A stretch of 64,000 bases of DNA from an uncultured Tateyamaria sp. (GTDB lineage Bacteria; Pseudomonadota; Alphaproteobacteria; Rhodobacterales; Rhodobacteraceae): assembly GCF_947496075.1 (NCBI RefSeq), contig NZ_CANMBJ010000008.1, forward strand, positions 1-64,000, in the 5' to 3' direction. The notes below the pieces were generated by a model. The model was not told the DNA's origin. It worked only from the letters and a program-made list of their open reading frames with translations, and made no database searches. Shown one piece after another: positions 17,794 through 25,768 of the stretch. Positions within the stretch are counted from its first letter, which is position 1, and every line of letters starts with the position of its first letter. Made by a program: the position numbers and the translations under genes.

Positions 17794-19308
17794 TCAGTAC
17801 GAAGTAGCAGTGCAAGTGTTTGTTGGCTCCGCGAGTATAACGGTTGCCCGGGTCAGGTGTCGCAGCGTGTCCAGAAGCATGTCCCGGTCCGGGTCTGCGG
17901 CCCAGCGTAGAGATGAAATGATGATGACATCAGCCTGCGCAAGGACCGCGCGCGCAAGGTCCAAGCGCAACGTTTGCGCAGCGGTCAGGTTCCTTCCATT
18001 CTCTGCAAGGCGTTGATCAAGGCCGTCGGGTGCACGCAACACCTCATTCAAGTCAAATGCAGCAAGGGCTTGTTGGATCACGCCGTCCGTTGGGCGCTTT
18101 GGTGCACCAAGGGTTACGGACCTTCTCAGGCTACCTTGCAGACCGACATGCTCGTCACCGATGTAGCTGATCTTTGGCGAACGTGTTTGACTGCCAAAAC
18201 GGAGATCGACCGCGCCGTGCGTATCCAGACCGGCGATCACGCGCGCGCACAGGCGGGCATACGAGCCTCTCAAATGAGTGATCTTTCCAGCACCAGCAGA
18301 GAAACTGACAGGCTGTCCGTCTACCTGGCCTTCCAAAGTGACTGAGATCGGCTCGCTCTTGGGTTTTGACCGCCGTTTGACTGTCGGTTCGTCCAACAAC
18401 CTTTGTGCCTTTTCCCGTGCGACACGCCACGCGCAATAGCGGTCCCAAGATGCGGCAAGGTCCTGCAGCGGCAGCGCAACAATGGCGAGGACCGACATGC
18501 ATGCCGCGGCAGTTGCGGGTGCAAGACCATTCTGACCGGCCAGCCAAAGCATGAGAAGCCCGGACAATGCCGTCCCGACCTTAAGCAAGGTTTGGAGACC
18601 AGCGGTCCGCCCACGGCGAGACACCGCATCACCTTTCAAAGCGGCACCCTTCTCATCAAGGGCGCGCAGCTCCTTGTTTGTGCGTCCCATAAGATCCAGT
18701 TCGGGGGCAATCGCAATGCGTTCGATCATCGAAATAGCAATATTGGCACGACGCTTTCTCAGCTTGCGGTGTCGCTGTTCCAGATGCCAGGCTGTGATGC
18801 ACATGATCGCCAACGCAACGCCAAGGGGGACAAGCCCTGTTCCGGCAAGGGTGGGATTGAGGCTGAACAAGATCCACATGGCACCGGGCAAGACAACTAT
18901 GGCAGACAATACATCAGGCAAACCGCGTCCGAACCAAAGGCGGGCAGCAGCCAGGTCACCAACAAAGCGAAGGGACAACGCGCCAACCCGACGCTCCTCG
19001 TGACGCGCTTTCGGAAGGCGGGCGATCTGGGAATAGAGTGTCCGGCGAAGCGCAATCGCATAGCTCTGCCCCAAAGCCTCAGCACGCCTGCGTGCAAACA
19101 AATGGCACAACGCTGCAACCAGTCCGGCGACCCCTAATTCAGCAACTGTTTGCATGGGCAATGACTGCTGTGAATGAAGCGCCATGAAAGCATCCCGTGT
19201 TGCAAAAGCACCCACGGCAAGCGCGATCGCCTGAACAATGGCGCACGATATGATCAGGACCGCATCGATGACGCGGTCCTGAGTGGCAATTGAGGGCAGG
19301 GGGGTCAT
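17794..19308 (-). CDS. ABC-exporter-like membrane protein with degenerate ATPase domain
   Basis: This 504-residue protein is built like a CydC/MsbA half-exporter, with an N-terminal six-helix membrane region (to about residue 300) and a C-terminal nucleotide-binding domain. All ATPase motifs are damaged. The Walker A position reads LRGSYARLCARVIAG without the GK[S/T], the signature reads LTAAQTLRLDLARAV instead of LSGGQ, and Walker B is VIIISSLRWAADPD without Asp-Glu. It is therefore unlikely to hydrolyse ATP and may be a regulatory or scaffold protein. It overlaps the NTPase gene by 4 bp (ATGA) and precedes the kinase by 12 bp. Confidence 0.8.
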   Translation of the reverse strand: MTPLPSIATQDRVIDAVLIISCAIVQAIALAVGAFATRDAFMALHSQQSLPMQTVAELGVAGLVAALCHLFARRRAEALGQSYAIALRRTLYSQIARLPKARHEERRVGALSLRFVGDLAAARLWFGRGLPDVLSAIVVLPGAMWILFSLNPTLAGTGLVPLGVALAIMCITAWHLEQRHRKLRKRRANIAISMIERIAIAPELDLMGRTNKELRALDEKGAALKGDAVSRRGRTAGLQTLLKVGTALSGLLMLWLAGQNGLAPATAAACMSVLAIVALPLQDLAASWDRYCAWRVAREKAQRLLDEPTVKRRSKPKSEPISVTLEGQVDGQPVSFSAGAGKITHLRGSYARLCARVIAGLDTHGAVDLRFGSQTRSPKISYIGDEHVGLQGSLRRSVTLGAPKRPTDGVIQQALAAFDLNEVLRAPDGLDQRLAENGRNLTAAQTLRLDLARAVLAQADVIIISSLRWAADPDRDMLLDTLRHLTRATVILAEPTNTCTATSY

Positions 19309-20369
19309 GCCGCCACACCTTGATGGTCCCGGCGCATCAATGGTGCGACATGCAGCGCAATCGCCTCAGGCGACCAAAGATCTTCGCGTGACAGAATGGG
19401 CAAGCCGGTTACCTCAGCCGCTTCTGCGGTTGCAAGCGGAGAGCAGCTCACCATTCCCGATATTGCAAATGGCGTAAGCTGCAGGCGTTCAAGTACCATC
19501 ACGCCACCCAGTGCACTCAGCGCATCGGGGGCAGCAAATAGGATACCATCCAGACGATCGCGGATATGCGAGGCCTTCAGGATGTCACGCGTTTCCTGCT
19601 GAAACACACCGTCCGCAATTTCGACAACAATCACTTCGGCACCGCGCGCGGCTGCCGTACTGACCAGCGTGTCAAAACCCTGTTCGATCTGCTCAAGCGG
19701 CCTACGGAAGGTGGTCGCCATGCCAACGTCGGTAAAGTCGAGCGCAGGGGCACCACCATCCTCAAAACTGTTGAAGTCACCAAAGGCACCCGTACCGGTG
19801 GCTTTGACACCTGCCACCGAATACCCGGACCGCATAAGCCCATGGGCGAGGCTTGAGGCGGCGGTGGTCTTACCCGAGTTCATCGAGGCACCGAAAACCC
19901 CAATCACCGTCACGCGGTCATTGGCTGGCAGAGGCGGCAGTGCATAGTCCGCGACATTCATCACACGACCGTGTTCGCCGGTTAAAAGACCCAAAGGCTT
20001 CAACCGGGTGGCATCGTCCATAAAGTCATGCGCTGCATCAATGCGCCCGGCAACACCGCCGCCCGCAACCAAGTCGATCAGATCGTCGTCGATGATGGCA
20101 CTCGCCAGGAACTGATCAGGCGCATAACGGTCACCCAGACACACGACGACCAGATCTCCGGGATAGCTTAGCGAAACACGTCGCTCTGCCAGTTGCATTT
20201 TTTTGTGTTGGCCGATTTCGACGATTTCGCACAGCATCAGATCACCGGCCTTGGCTGTCTGAAAACTGACGGACAGACCCCGGACGTCGCTGCGATCAAC
20301 GCGCCGTGTTGTGAACGCCCATTTCGCGATCTCGCAGAGGGCGGGGGTCAAAGGATAAATCTTGGTCAT
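19305..20369 (-). CDS. P-loop NTPase, DUF1611/MobB-like, first gene of the sensor operon
   Basis: This 354-residue protein contains a clear P-loop, GVFGASMNSGKTTAASSLA, near residue 160. It is followed by GVKATGTGAFGDF and VIVVEIADGVF, which resemble the SIMIBI-type P-loop enzymes (DUF1611, MobB and dethiobiotin-synthetase relatives). The first 140 residues look like a separate beta-rich domain. I cannot assign a substrate. It is the first gene of the four-gene operon NTPase, ABC-like, kinase, regulator. It follows a GGAG site and has a triple ATGAAC operator 74 bp upstream. Confidence 0.75.
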   Translation of the reverse strand: MTKIYPLTPALCEIAKWAFTTRRVDRSDVRGLSVSFQTAKAGDLMLCEIVEIGQHKKMQLAERRVSLSYPGDLVVVCLGDRYAPDQFLASAIIDDDLIDLVAGGGVAGRIDAAHDFMDDATRLKPLGLLTGEHGRVMNVADYALPPLPANDRVTVIGVFGASMNSGKTTAASSLAHGLMRSGYSVAGVKATGTGAFGDFNSFEDGGAPALDFTDVGMATTFRRPLEQIEQGFDTLVSTAAARGAEVIVVEIADGVFQQETRDILKASHIRDRLDGILFAAPDALSALGGVMVLERLQLTPFAISGMVSCSPLATAEAAEVTGLPILSREDLWSPEAIALHVAPLMRRDHQGVAA

Positions 20370-20442
20370 TGGTTTGCTCCGTAGTGTAGCGTTTGAATGA
20401 CCTTTGTTTCGCCGACCCGGATGATGGCTGTCCGGCAGACAA

Positions 20443-20482
20443 ATGAACCGCTGCCGGAAATGTGGATGAACGCAAGATGAAC
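20443..20482 (-). promoter_or_regulatory. Triple ATGAAC operator upstream of the NTPase operon
   Basis: ATGAAC occurs at 20443, 20466 and 20477 (GTTCAT on the coding strand), with spacings of 23 and 11 bp. The distal two form the tandem GATGAACG-N3-GATGAACG. The proximal site is 74 bp from the NTPase start. The same three-site arrangement is found upstream of the EF-hand gene. Confidence 0.65.
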
Positions 20483-20536
20483 GGTGGCGTTCACCGGATC
20501 AGCGTATCCGCAATCAATGGCTGGGGGATTCTCACC

Positions 20537-21025
20537 CTAGTCATCATTGTCACCATCGTCTCCACCTCCATCATCACCGCCGCCGTCTCCACCTCCTCCG
20601 TCGCTGCCGCTGCCATTGTCATCATTATCGTCTCTTTCATCCCGATCATCATCGTCGTCGTCATCATCGTTGTCGTCGGCATCCGAACCACGGCGGCTTG
20701 TTCCCTCTTCGGGTTCGTCGCGCGCGCCTCTGCGAATCTCACCAATGGTGATTCTGTTGTCACCGTTGTGGTCATTGGTTCGCATCAGCTGTCTGGCGCC
20801 GTCGCGCCCAAAGGCCGCCACCAATTCATCAAAGCTGAGCATTCCGTCGGAATTAGTGTCCACAGATCGGAAACTCGCTGATTGACAAAGTGCCGCCGAA
20901 GACGATGCGAAACTGACAACAAGCGCAAAGAGCAGGCTCTTTGGAAGCCTGCGCGGGCGAACCGATACGTCCGCCGCAGCAATGGCGTGACCGCCATCTG
21001 CGTGCTTGCTGGTTCTGTACACCAT
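20537..21025 (-). CDS. Secreted EF-hand protein with Asp/Gly-rich tail
   Basis: A signal-like hydrophobic segment (RRLPKSLLFALVVSFASSS) is followed by two EF-hand loops, DTNSDGMLSFDE and DHNGDNRITIGE, both with Asp/Asn at the calcium-ligand positions. The last 50 or so residues are almost only Asp, Gly, Asn, Glu and Ser. The protein is presumably exported and binds Ca2+. Upstream in-frame codons exist to 21139, but the operator repeats at 21095-21134 would lie inside them, so I prefer the ATG at 21025, with no strong ribosome site. It is transcribed towards the NTPase operon, with 167 bp between. Confidence 0.7.
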   Translation of the reverse strand: MVYRTSKHADGGHAIAAADVSVRPRRLPKSLLFALVVSFASSSAALCQSASFRSVDTNSDGMLSFDELVAAFGRDGARQLMRTNDHNGDNRITIGEIRRGARDEPEEGTSRRGSDADDNDDDDDDDDRDERDDNDDNGSGSDGGGGDGGGDDGGGDDGDNDD

Positions 21026-21094
21026 TCTATGCCCGATACTACCCGCGTTACATGCAGGGTATGCCCCAAAAGCAGTAGTAAGTTGCATGTGTGG

Positions 21095-21134
21095 ATGAAC
21101 GTTAGCCACTACCAAAGATGAACGCCAGATGAAC
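21095..21134 (-). promoter_or_regulatory. Triple ATGAAC operator upstream of the EF-hand gene
   Basis: ATGAAC occurs at 21095, 21118 and 21129, with spacings of 23 and 11 bp, identical to 20443-20482. The proximal site lies 70 bp from the chosen start. On the coding strand a possible -10 (TACTAC) begins about 14 bases after the proximal site. Confidence 0.65.
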
Positions 21135-21233
21135 AGCATCCGATGCCCTACATCCTGGATACAATCAGGCGATCTTCCGCAACTCTATGCGAAATCAAGG
21201 TGCTGACTGCTTATAAAATTAACATAATTAAGC

Positions 21234-21593
21234 TTACAGGCTGTTTTTCACAATCCGTTGCAGGATGTGCGACCGATGGTTCTGACCACCAAAAAAGATA
21301 CCCAGAACGCGCACCTCCATCCGTTCCGCGTCCGAAATAAAGTAGAAAACGGCGCTATCCTTGGTCACATGCCGCAGCCCATCCATGATCTGCGGCACCA
21401 GCGTGCCCTGGAACGGAACATCGCCCAGACCGGCTAGTGCATCCTCGACACCGCGCACGCGACTGGCCGCATGATTTAAAGCATCATCAATCGGCTCGCC
21501 AAGATCGCGGTATGATTGGAACAGATGATCAAAGATGACTTCGATATCCGCGTCACAAGCTGCGCTGCGGAGTACCTTAAACCCTGTGTGCAC
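21234..21593 (-). CDS. ParE/RelE-superfamily toxin
   Basis: This 119-residue protein begins with KVLRSAACDADIEVIFDHLF, the first helix of ParE-type toxins, and ends with the strand region VFYFISDAERMEVRVLGIFFGGQ, typical of the fold. ParE toxins poison gyrase and RelE toxins cut mRNA; the sequence alone does not decide which. It overlaps the antitoxin gene by 17 bp. Near the Rep module (12 kb away) such a pair could serve plasmid maintenance, though many are chromosomal. Confidence 0.8.
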   Translation of the reverse strand: MHTGFKVLRSAACDADIEVIFDHLFQSYRDLGEPIDDALNHAASRVRGVEDALAGLGDVPFQGTLVPQIMDGLRHVTKDSAVFYFISDAERMEVRVLGIFFGGQNHRSHILQRIVKNSL

Positions 21594-21846
21594 GAGTTTT
21601 GGCCGCGATCATACCTTCGGTTCGGGCGCGTCCCTCATCCGCCGCCACAAATGGGCCTGCCGCCCGCTCGGCGAAAAAGGCCTGTAGCGCGGCCAACTCT
21701 GCCGCTTCACGCTCTTTCTCGGACCGGACGAGTTCAAGACCGCGCTGCACAACCGCGCTAACGCTGGCATATTGCCCATCCGCAACCAATCGGCGGGTAA
21801 ACTCATCCTGTTGATCCGTGATCGATACAGAGGCTTTCACAGACAT
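21577..21846 (-). CDS. ParD-like antitoxin
   Basis: This 89-residue protein has an N-terminal ribbon-helix-helix (VSITDQQDEFTRRLVADGQY, then ASVSAVVQRGLELV) and a helical, charged C-terminus expected to wrap the toxin. Antitoxin-first order and overlap with the toxin are classical for type II systems. It probably represses its own promoter through the palindrome at 21863-21873. Confidence 0.85.
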   Translation of the reverse strand: MSVKASVSITDQQDEFTRRLVADGQYASVSAVVQRGLELVRSEKEREAAELAALQAFFAERAAGPFVAADEGRARTEGMIAAKTRAHRV

Positions 21847-21862
21847 GGCATGTCTCCCATTG

Positions 21863-21873
21863 CTACTCAGTAG
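21863..21873 (-). promoter_or_regulatory. Palindromic operator in the toxin-antitoxin promoter
   Basis: CTACTCAGTAG is a perfect inverted repeat 17 bases upstream of the antitoxin start. It overlaps a possible -10 (TATACT on the coding strand), which fits autorepression by the RHH antitoxin. Confidence 0.5.
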
Positions 21874-21909
21874 TATAAAGGGGCAAAATGGTCCGACGCA
21901 AGAGATGCA

Positions 21910-23319
21910 TCAGTTCAAATCCTGCAGCAGCCTTCCATGCTTTTTGCTTTCTGCAATCACATCCGAAAGCCTGCGCAGCCCTTTTCCTTCCAGAAGCGGG
22001 ATCAGCTTGACCAATGCTTCCGCAGTCACTTGCGCATCCCCCAAGGCTGTGTGCCGCTGTTCGGACGGTATGATGATCTCAAGGCGGTCACATAGCGCAT
22101 CCAGCGTGTGTTCTTCGGTCGTACCGAAGACAATCGCGGACAAAAGGACGGTGTCCAGAACGGGATGATCCCATGTCACACCCATCCCTCCCTCGGCACG
22201 GCGCAAAAACGCCAGATCAAATGGGGCGTTATGCGCGACCAGAACCGCATCATGGCAGAACCCATGCAACGCACGGCCCGCCGTGGCGAAATCTGGCGCC
22301 CCTACGACATGGGCATCCGACACACGGTGCACCGCCGTCGATGCAGGGGGTATCGGACGGCCAGGATCGACATAACTGTCAAGCACTTCGCCTTCGACAA
22401 TCCGTCCGTTCAAAACACGTACCGCCCCCAACTGCACCACGTCGTCCTTGTCAGTGGACAGACCCGTTGTTTCGGAATCAAACGCCACAAAACACAGCTC
22501 GGACAACGCCGTGCCCTGCATGTCTACGCCGTCACCGGCATTCAAGAGATCAAAGTCATAGACCAGCGGGCGCGCCGCCTCGGGCTTCAAGGGCACCTCG
22601 GGCATGTCGATCAGCAGCATGTACCCTGCCCCATCCAGCGGCTTCAGCTTCGCCATAAATGTCGTTGTTGCGTCCTTGTCCCGTAGGTCAAAGGCCACCT
22701 CGCCCCCCATCTGGTTCAGCGTGGACTTCGCCCGCCCCAGATCAGCCGCATAGAAGTAGTCAACCAAAGGTGCTTTGAGGCGCGGGGGCGCAATGCCAGA
22801 CAAGATGTCCGCTGCCTGCCCGTCGTACAGGACGATCCCCATACGCTCGTTCACCATGATCGTGGCAACCGGAATCTCGGTCAAGAGAGCGGTCAGACGT
22901 TCGGCCTCTGCCTGCAGTCGCGCAGTCTTGTGCGCCACGGCGGATGCTGTGTCCATGACGCTTGAGCTAAGCGTGTGCGATACGGCCTGCGCAGCCGGAG
23001 CAAGATCCCCAAGGTAACGAGCCGCATCCACATCCAACTCTCCCTCAACACCTGAATGTGCCCGCAGCCTCAAGTTGGCAGCAAGCGTGTTGATCGGCTT
23101 GGCAACATTCTCATCGAACAAAAGCCAGATCACGACAGCCAACCCGGTGTTGAGAAATGCGAAGACAACAAAGGCCGTCACGAATGGTCCGGTCGGCAAT
23201 GTGGGCTCGGCGCGCACCCATCCAAAGTACAGCGCCCCTGCCGCCAGCCCTGCCCCGCCTGCCGCCACAAGGCAGAAAAACAGGAAAATGCGCAAGCGCA
23301 GGGAAAGGCGCGTCAACAT
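21910..23319 (-). CDS. Membrane-anchored 3'-5' exonuclease (DnaQ-like) with PAS/HAMP-type N-terminus
   Basis: Two membrane helices (residues 8-30 and 44-66) lead into a HAMP-like linker and a PAS-like region (about 140-250). The C-terminal half is a DEDDh exonuclease: ExoI FDSETTGL, ExoII HNAPFDLAFL and ExoIII HTALGDAQVT. It resembles the PolC/epsilon-like proteins encoded next to ActP-type symporters and DUF294 proteins. What an exonuclease does in an acetate-uptake locus is not established. The next gene upstream on this strand ends 1 bp before its start. Confidence 0.85.
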   Translation of the reverse strand: MLTRLSLRLRIFLFFCLVAAGGAGLAAGALYFGWVRAEPTLPTGPFVTAFVVFAFLNTGLAVVIWLLFDENVAKPINTLAANLRLRAHSGVEGELDVDAARYLGDLAPAAQAVSHTLSSSVMDTASAVAHKTARLQAEAERLTALLTEIPVATIMVNERMGIVLYDGQAADILSGIAPPRLKAPLVDYFYAADLGRAKSTLNQMGGEVAFDLRDKDATTTFMAKLKPLDGAGYMLLIDMPEVPLKPEAARPLVYDFDLLNAGDGVDMQGTALSELCFVAFDSETTGLSTDKDDVVQLGAVRVLNGRIVEGEVLDSYVDPGRPIPPASTAVHRVSDAHVVGAPDFATAGRALHGFCHDAVLVAHNAPFDLAFLRRAEGGMGVTWDHPVLDTVLLSAIVFGTTEEHTLDALCDRLEIIIPSEQRHTALGDAQVTAEALVKLIPLLEGKGLRRLSDVIAESKKHGRLLQDLN

Positions 23320-23320
23320 G

Positions 23321-23839
23321 TCAGGTCTCGCACACCATCGTCAGGATTGGATCATCGCCGGGCATCGCCTGCCAGTCTGCATCGACAACCGCACCATCGG
23401 TCGAAAAATCTGCGCCGTCGATTAAAATGGCCGACTGCGCTTTGGCACAGTCGAGCAACATGGGTGTCTGGTTCACCGGCGACCAACGGCCAAAGAAATA
23501 CAAATCAACCAACCGCTGATCCGGCTGCGCATCGTTCCGGCGCAGGGTCGCCATGTCCACCGCCACAAACCGTTTTGTATACGGGTAGGCTTGCGTCCAG
23601 GGTCGCAGCCAGCTCTGCTCATCCACCGTCATCGCGATCTCTACACCTGCGGGCAGCCGCTCTGCCGTGCGTCCGAACCACGTGTATTCGTTGGAAATGG
23701 TCATACCGATCATCCCGGCACCCGCCGCGACAGGCATCAACCATTTGGGCAGGCGCTTGTTCAATGCGATGTTCAACACCATGACAATGCCTGCACAGCC
23801 GATCCCGGCAAAGATGGTGGCGATCAATTCAACAAACAT
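23321..23839 (-). CDS. Membrane protein of unknown function in the acetate locus
   Basis: This 172-residue protein has two hydrophobic segments in its first 50 residues (ELIATIFAGIGCAGIVMVL, then LMPVAAGAGMIGMTI) followed by a soluble domain with one late Cys pair (LLDCAKAQ and TMVCET). I do not recognise a family with certainty. It lies 1-3 bp from both neighbours, so it is tightly co-transcribed with the exonuclease and the DUF294 protein. Confidence 0.65.
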   Translation of the reverse strand: MFVELIATIFAGIGCAGIVMVLNIALNKRLPKWLMPVAAGAGMIGMTISNEYTWFGRTAERLPAGVEIAMTVDEQSWLRPWTQAYPYTKRFVAVDMATLRRNDAQPDQRLVDLYFFGRWSPVNQTPMLLDCAKAQSAILIDGADFSTDGAVVDADWQAMPGDDPILTMVCET

Positions 23840-23842
23840 GGC

Positions 23843-25666
23843 CTATCCCAACGCTCCCTTACCCGTACCGATGGCTGACTGCATGGTTTTGACCACCACG
23901 AACGCGTCCCGCAAGTGACTGCGCTCGAAATCCGAGAGGGTCGCAGGCGACAAGTAGTTGTCTGGCCCCTGCCCCGCCTTCACCTGTGCGGCCTGATGTT
24001 CCAGCCGCGCAGTGGCGATCAGATCATAGGCGTCCAGCAGGTCGGCGCCACCCGTGGCAGATAGCCCGCCTGCGGCCATTGCCGCTTCGATCCGCGCCCG
24101 GGTGTTCACTGCTGTTAGCTGCCCCTGCAAGGCGTAAACCCGGCCCAGATCAACGACCGGCACCACACCATTGTGCTTCAGGTCCAACCGATTGCGATGC
24201 TCTCCCGACCGGATGGTCGCCAGCCCACGCAGCATCCCCAAAGGTGGGTAATGCTTGAGCGAGTTGGCAATCAGGTGCGCCACAAAAATCGAGTTGCGCG
24301 ACGCCTTCGCCAACGTCTCGGCCTGCAGGTCGTCAAACAGGCTTTCGTCTCCGCCGATAGGCCGCAGATCGAACATGACCGAGGCCAGCATCTGCGCCTC
24401 GGGATTGGGTTTGGCGATCCAACCGGTAAAGTACGCGCGCCAGACAGACAACGGCTGACACCAACGCGGGTTGGTCGCCATCATGTCGCCGGGGCAATAA
24501 ACATAGCCACAGGTATTGAGCCCATCGCAAACAATCCGCGCCAGTTTCGCAAAATAGGGCAAGTCCGCATCCGTCGCGTCATCGGACAAGATCAGGCAAT
24601 TGTCCTGATCCGACACACCCGCCTGCTCCCGCCGCCCCTGCGATCCACAGGCCAGCCACAGATACGGCACAGGCGGGGCACCCAACTCTGCCTCAGCTAA
24701 AGACAGCAAGCGCCGGGTCACGGTATCGGCGATATCGGTGATCAGACGCGTGACAACATCGTGCCGAGTCCCCATGTTCACCAACTGTGCCAACAGCGCC
24801 GGGATCTCGGCCGTGACACGTGCCATGACAGACGCATCGTCCGCCTCGGCCACACGGCGCACCAGATCGGCAGAGGACAACGCTTGAAACCGTGTCAAGT
24901 CTGTCTGAGTGACAATGCCCAACAGCTGCCCATCTTCGACAATAGGCACGTGGCCAATGCACCGTTCCATCATCATGTGCAGCACATCCATGCCCAACGC
25001 ACTTGGCGGCAGGGTCAGGGGATCGGGCGTCATGATTGTGGACACAGCCTGACCAGAAGCCACACCACCGGCAACAACCTTGGCATTCATGTCGCGGACC
25101 GTGACGATCCCCTGAAAACACTCCGACCCCGCCACACAGATGGATGAGATATGGTGCTGTGCCATCTGCTGCGCCGCCGCACGGATCGTATCATCCGGCA
25201 GGCATGTGACCGGATCACGGGTCATCAACTGATCAACGGGTAAAACCGTCAAATCCTTTGCCGCCGCCTGCGCCGGACGACGACGATCAAAGAACCGTGC
25301 CACCTTGGGATGCTCACGGATCAATTCGTGCAACACCTGGGCCGGTACCAGGATCAGCGTTGTCTGACCAATCGCGACAGCCGTGCGCTGTGATGGGCCA
25401 CCTCGCAGCAAAGCGCGTTCACCAAATGAGTTGCGCGGGCCCAATAGGGACAATTGCACATCCGTCTCATCCGTGACCTCAACCTCGCCTGCAACGATGA
25501 CATAAAGATACCGGATCGCGTCCCCGACCTGAAACACGGGCACGCCGTCGGCAAATGTCTCGACCGTGCATCGACCAACCAGTTTCTTCAGATCATCCGC
25601 GCTCAGCGCGTCATAAGGATGGACCGAGGCCAGGAATTGCGCGTGTTCAGTCTCAAGAGGCATCAC
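23843..25666 (-). CDS. DUF294 protein: cNMP-binding domain, CBS pair, nucleotidyltransferase-like domain
   Basis: This is 607 residues long. Residues 1-140 form a cyclic-nucleotide-binding-like domain (LLGPRNSFGERALL). Residues 150-280 form a CBS pair (LMTRDPVTCLPDDTIRAAA and HVPIVEDGQLLGIVTQTDL). Residues 300-440 form a GlnD-like nucleotidyltransferase domain with GSQGRREQAGVSDQDN. Such proteins are encoded beside acetate symporters in many proteobacteria and may sense adenylate or cyclic nucleotides to adjust uptake. The target is unknown. It overlaps no neighbour but sits 3 bp from the small membrane protein. Confidence 0.88.
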   Translation of the reverse strand: MMPLETEHAQFLASVHPYDALSADDLKKLVGRCTVETFADGVPVFQVGDAIRYLYVIVAGEVEVTDETDVQLSLLGPRNSFGERALLRGGPSQRTAVAIGQTTLILVPAQVLHELIREHPKVARFFDRRRPAQAAAKDLTVLPVDQLMTRDPVTCLPDDTIRAAAQQMAQHHISSICVAGSECFQGIVTVRDMNAKVVAGGVASGQAVSTIMTPDPLTLPPSALGMDVLHMMMERCIGHVPIVEDGQLLGIVTQTDLTRFQALSSADLVRRVAEADDASVMARVTAEIPALLAQLVNMGTRHDVVTRLITDIADTVTRRLLSLAEAELGAPPVPYLWLACGSQGRREQAGVSDQDNCLILSDDATDADLPYFAKLARIVCDGLNTCGYVYCPGDMMATNPRWCQPLSVWRAYFTGWIAKPNPEAQMLASVMFDLRPIGGDESLFDDLQAETLAKASRNSIFVAHLIANSLKHYPPLGMLRGLATIRSGEHRNRLDLKHNGVVPVVDLGRVYALQGQLTAVNTRARIEAAMAAGGLSATGGADLLDAYDLIATARLEHQAAQVKAGQGPDNYLSPATLSDFERSHLRDAFVVVKTMQSAIGTGKGALG

Positions 25667-25726
25667 ATCACCCTGCGAAGGACAAAAACCTGCCCACGAG
25701 GATCGCGGACAGGTTCAGGATCAAAA

Positions 25727-25760
25727 GGCGCATCGCAGGGAAGAGAGACTGCGATGCGCC
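25727..25760 (-). terminator. Intrinsic terminator after the symporter gene
   Basis: A perfect 12-bp stem (GGCGCATCGCAG and CTGCGATGCGCC, 10-base loop) is followed on the minus strand by TTTTGAT. It lies directly after the symporter stop and separates that unit from the DUF294 gene. Confidence 0.75.
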
Positions 25761-25768
25761 CGAGGGCC

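Noticed and set aside
20537-20885. Plus-strand Ser/Pro-rich frame opposite the EF-hand tail
   Set aside because: It is only the complement of the Asp/Gly codons of the minus-strand gene and has no domain or ribosome site.
21026-21139. Longer EF-hand gene starting at 21139
   Set aside because: It would place the ATGAAC operator inside the coding part and add 38 residues of no visible structure.
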